A stretch of DNA of 64,000 nucleotides from contig NC_134643.1 in NCBI RefSeq assembly GCF_030463565.1, positions 211,844,583-211,908,582 of the forward strand, read 5' to 3'. Position 1 is the first letter of the stretch, and each line of letters opens with the position of its first letter. A model generated the notes under the pieces. That model was not told the DNA's origin. It saw nothing but the letters and a program-made list of their open reading frames with translations, and did no database searches. The DNA comes from Pelecanus crispus. Its lineage: Eukaryota > Chordata > Aves > Pelecaniformes > Pelecanidae. The position numbers were made by a program, and so were the translations under genes. Positions 63,722-64,000 of this stretch are shown piece after piece.

Positions 63722-63748
63722 TGTCCGAGGTAGCTGCTACCTCGGACA
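63722..63748. repeat. Perfect inverted repeat, 13-bp arms, 1-base spacer
   Basis: TGTCCGAGGTAGC, one T, then its exact complement GCTACCTCGGACA. It contains two CpGs in an AT-rich intron. RNA or single-stranded DNA would fold into a stable hairpin. It is too short to be a microRNA precursor, which needs arms of about 20-30 with a real loop. Confidence 0.95.
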
Positions 63749-64000
63749 GTTGCAAACAAGACTTCAGCAACCTTGGGCTCAGCAGCCGTGCCAGGTAGGG
63801 TCACACAGTCTTTTGGCAGTAAGTGGATAAGACTTTTACCTTTATTTACAGTATGGTGCAAAATAAAATTCTAGTGGGATTTTGTGCTGAAAAATCTTGC
63901 TTTTCTTTTGAATTCAGAACCTTTGGTAGGAAAAACACAGTTAGGCTATCTGCAGAATTTGTAATTAAATGGTTTCCAAAAGGGTACTTTTTACAGATTT

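Larger units (their letters stand above)
59887..64000 (+). other. First intron, 5' part (runs off the window)
   Basis: It begins with the donor GTGAGT and about 400 bases of CpG-island DNA, then becomes AT-rich. No acceptor or second exon is convincing within the remaining 4.1 kb. It contains the C-run block at 59,914-59,936, an antisense CR1 (61,997-62,337), a 130-codon minus-strand frame without domains (62,811-63,203) and the inverted repeat at 63,722-63,748. Confidence 0.65.

Noticed and set aside
63722-63748. MicroRNA precursor
   Set aside because: The hairpin arms are only 13 bp with a one-base spacer, too short and without a loop suitable for Drosha/Dicer processing.
1-64000. CRISPR arrays, operons, riboswitches, tRNA or rRNA genes
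   Set aside because: No regularly spaced repeats, no prokaryotic gene structure and no tRNA- or rRNA-like sequence were seen; the DNA is vertebrate.

Overview
This window looks like bird nuclear DNA. It is AT-rich and CpG-poor over most of its length, and its repeats are mainly 5'-truncated CR1 LINEs, several ending in the avian 3' octamer repeat (ATTCTATG-type). It also carries three endogenous-retrovirus solo LTRs of a kind I know from neoavian genomes. There is no operon structure and no prokaryotic gene, and nearly all long open frames are chance or CR1 remnants.

Layout. Bases 1 to about 58,200 are intergenic (or intronic to something outside the window). They hold an ancient antisense CR1 (about 8,860-9,990), a young CR1 3' end with an open frame (10,975-11,748) followed by a second CR1 tail (11,803-11,935), an ancient sense CR1 (about 14,930-16,370), a decayed CR1 with an internal deletion (about 17,020-18,038), a possible old CR1 tail (24,230-24,420), a young CR1 fragment (29,011-29,596), a minus-strand solo LTR (34,447-34,982), a CR1 of another subfamily (35,580-36,210), a solo LTR with a 5-bp target duplication (40,627-41,202), a 72-bp CR1 tail (43,270-43,342) and a second solo LTR of the same family with its own 5-bp duplication (56,944-57,534). 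Tetranucleotide and homopolymer tracts lie between them.

The one protein-coding locus I can support starts at the right-hand end. A small CpG-bearing patch (58,240-58,460) precedes a strong TATA-less CpG island (about 58,900-60,290). Inside the island is a first coding exon on the plus strand: ATG at 59,744, a consensus GTGAGT donor at 59,887 and 47 complete codons, in phase 2. The rest of the window (59,887-64,000) is the start of its first intron, which contains an antisense CR1 (61,997-62,337) and a perfect hairpin-forming inverted repeat (63,722-63,748). I do not recognise the protein from its N-terminus.

I did not find a new multi-gene system. The observations most worth checking are the unidentified gene start, the two perfect inverted repeats with one-base spacers, a four-run C tract just inside intron 1, the independent same-family solo LTRs with a greatly expanded G tract next to the TATA position in one of them, and CpG-retaining patches that may be conserved noncoding elements. 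All repeat family names come from memory of consensus features and were not searched.
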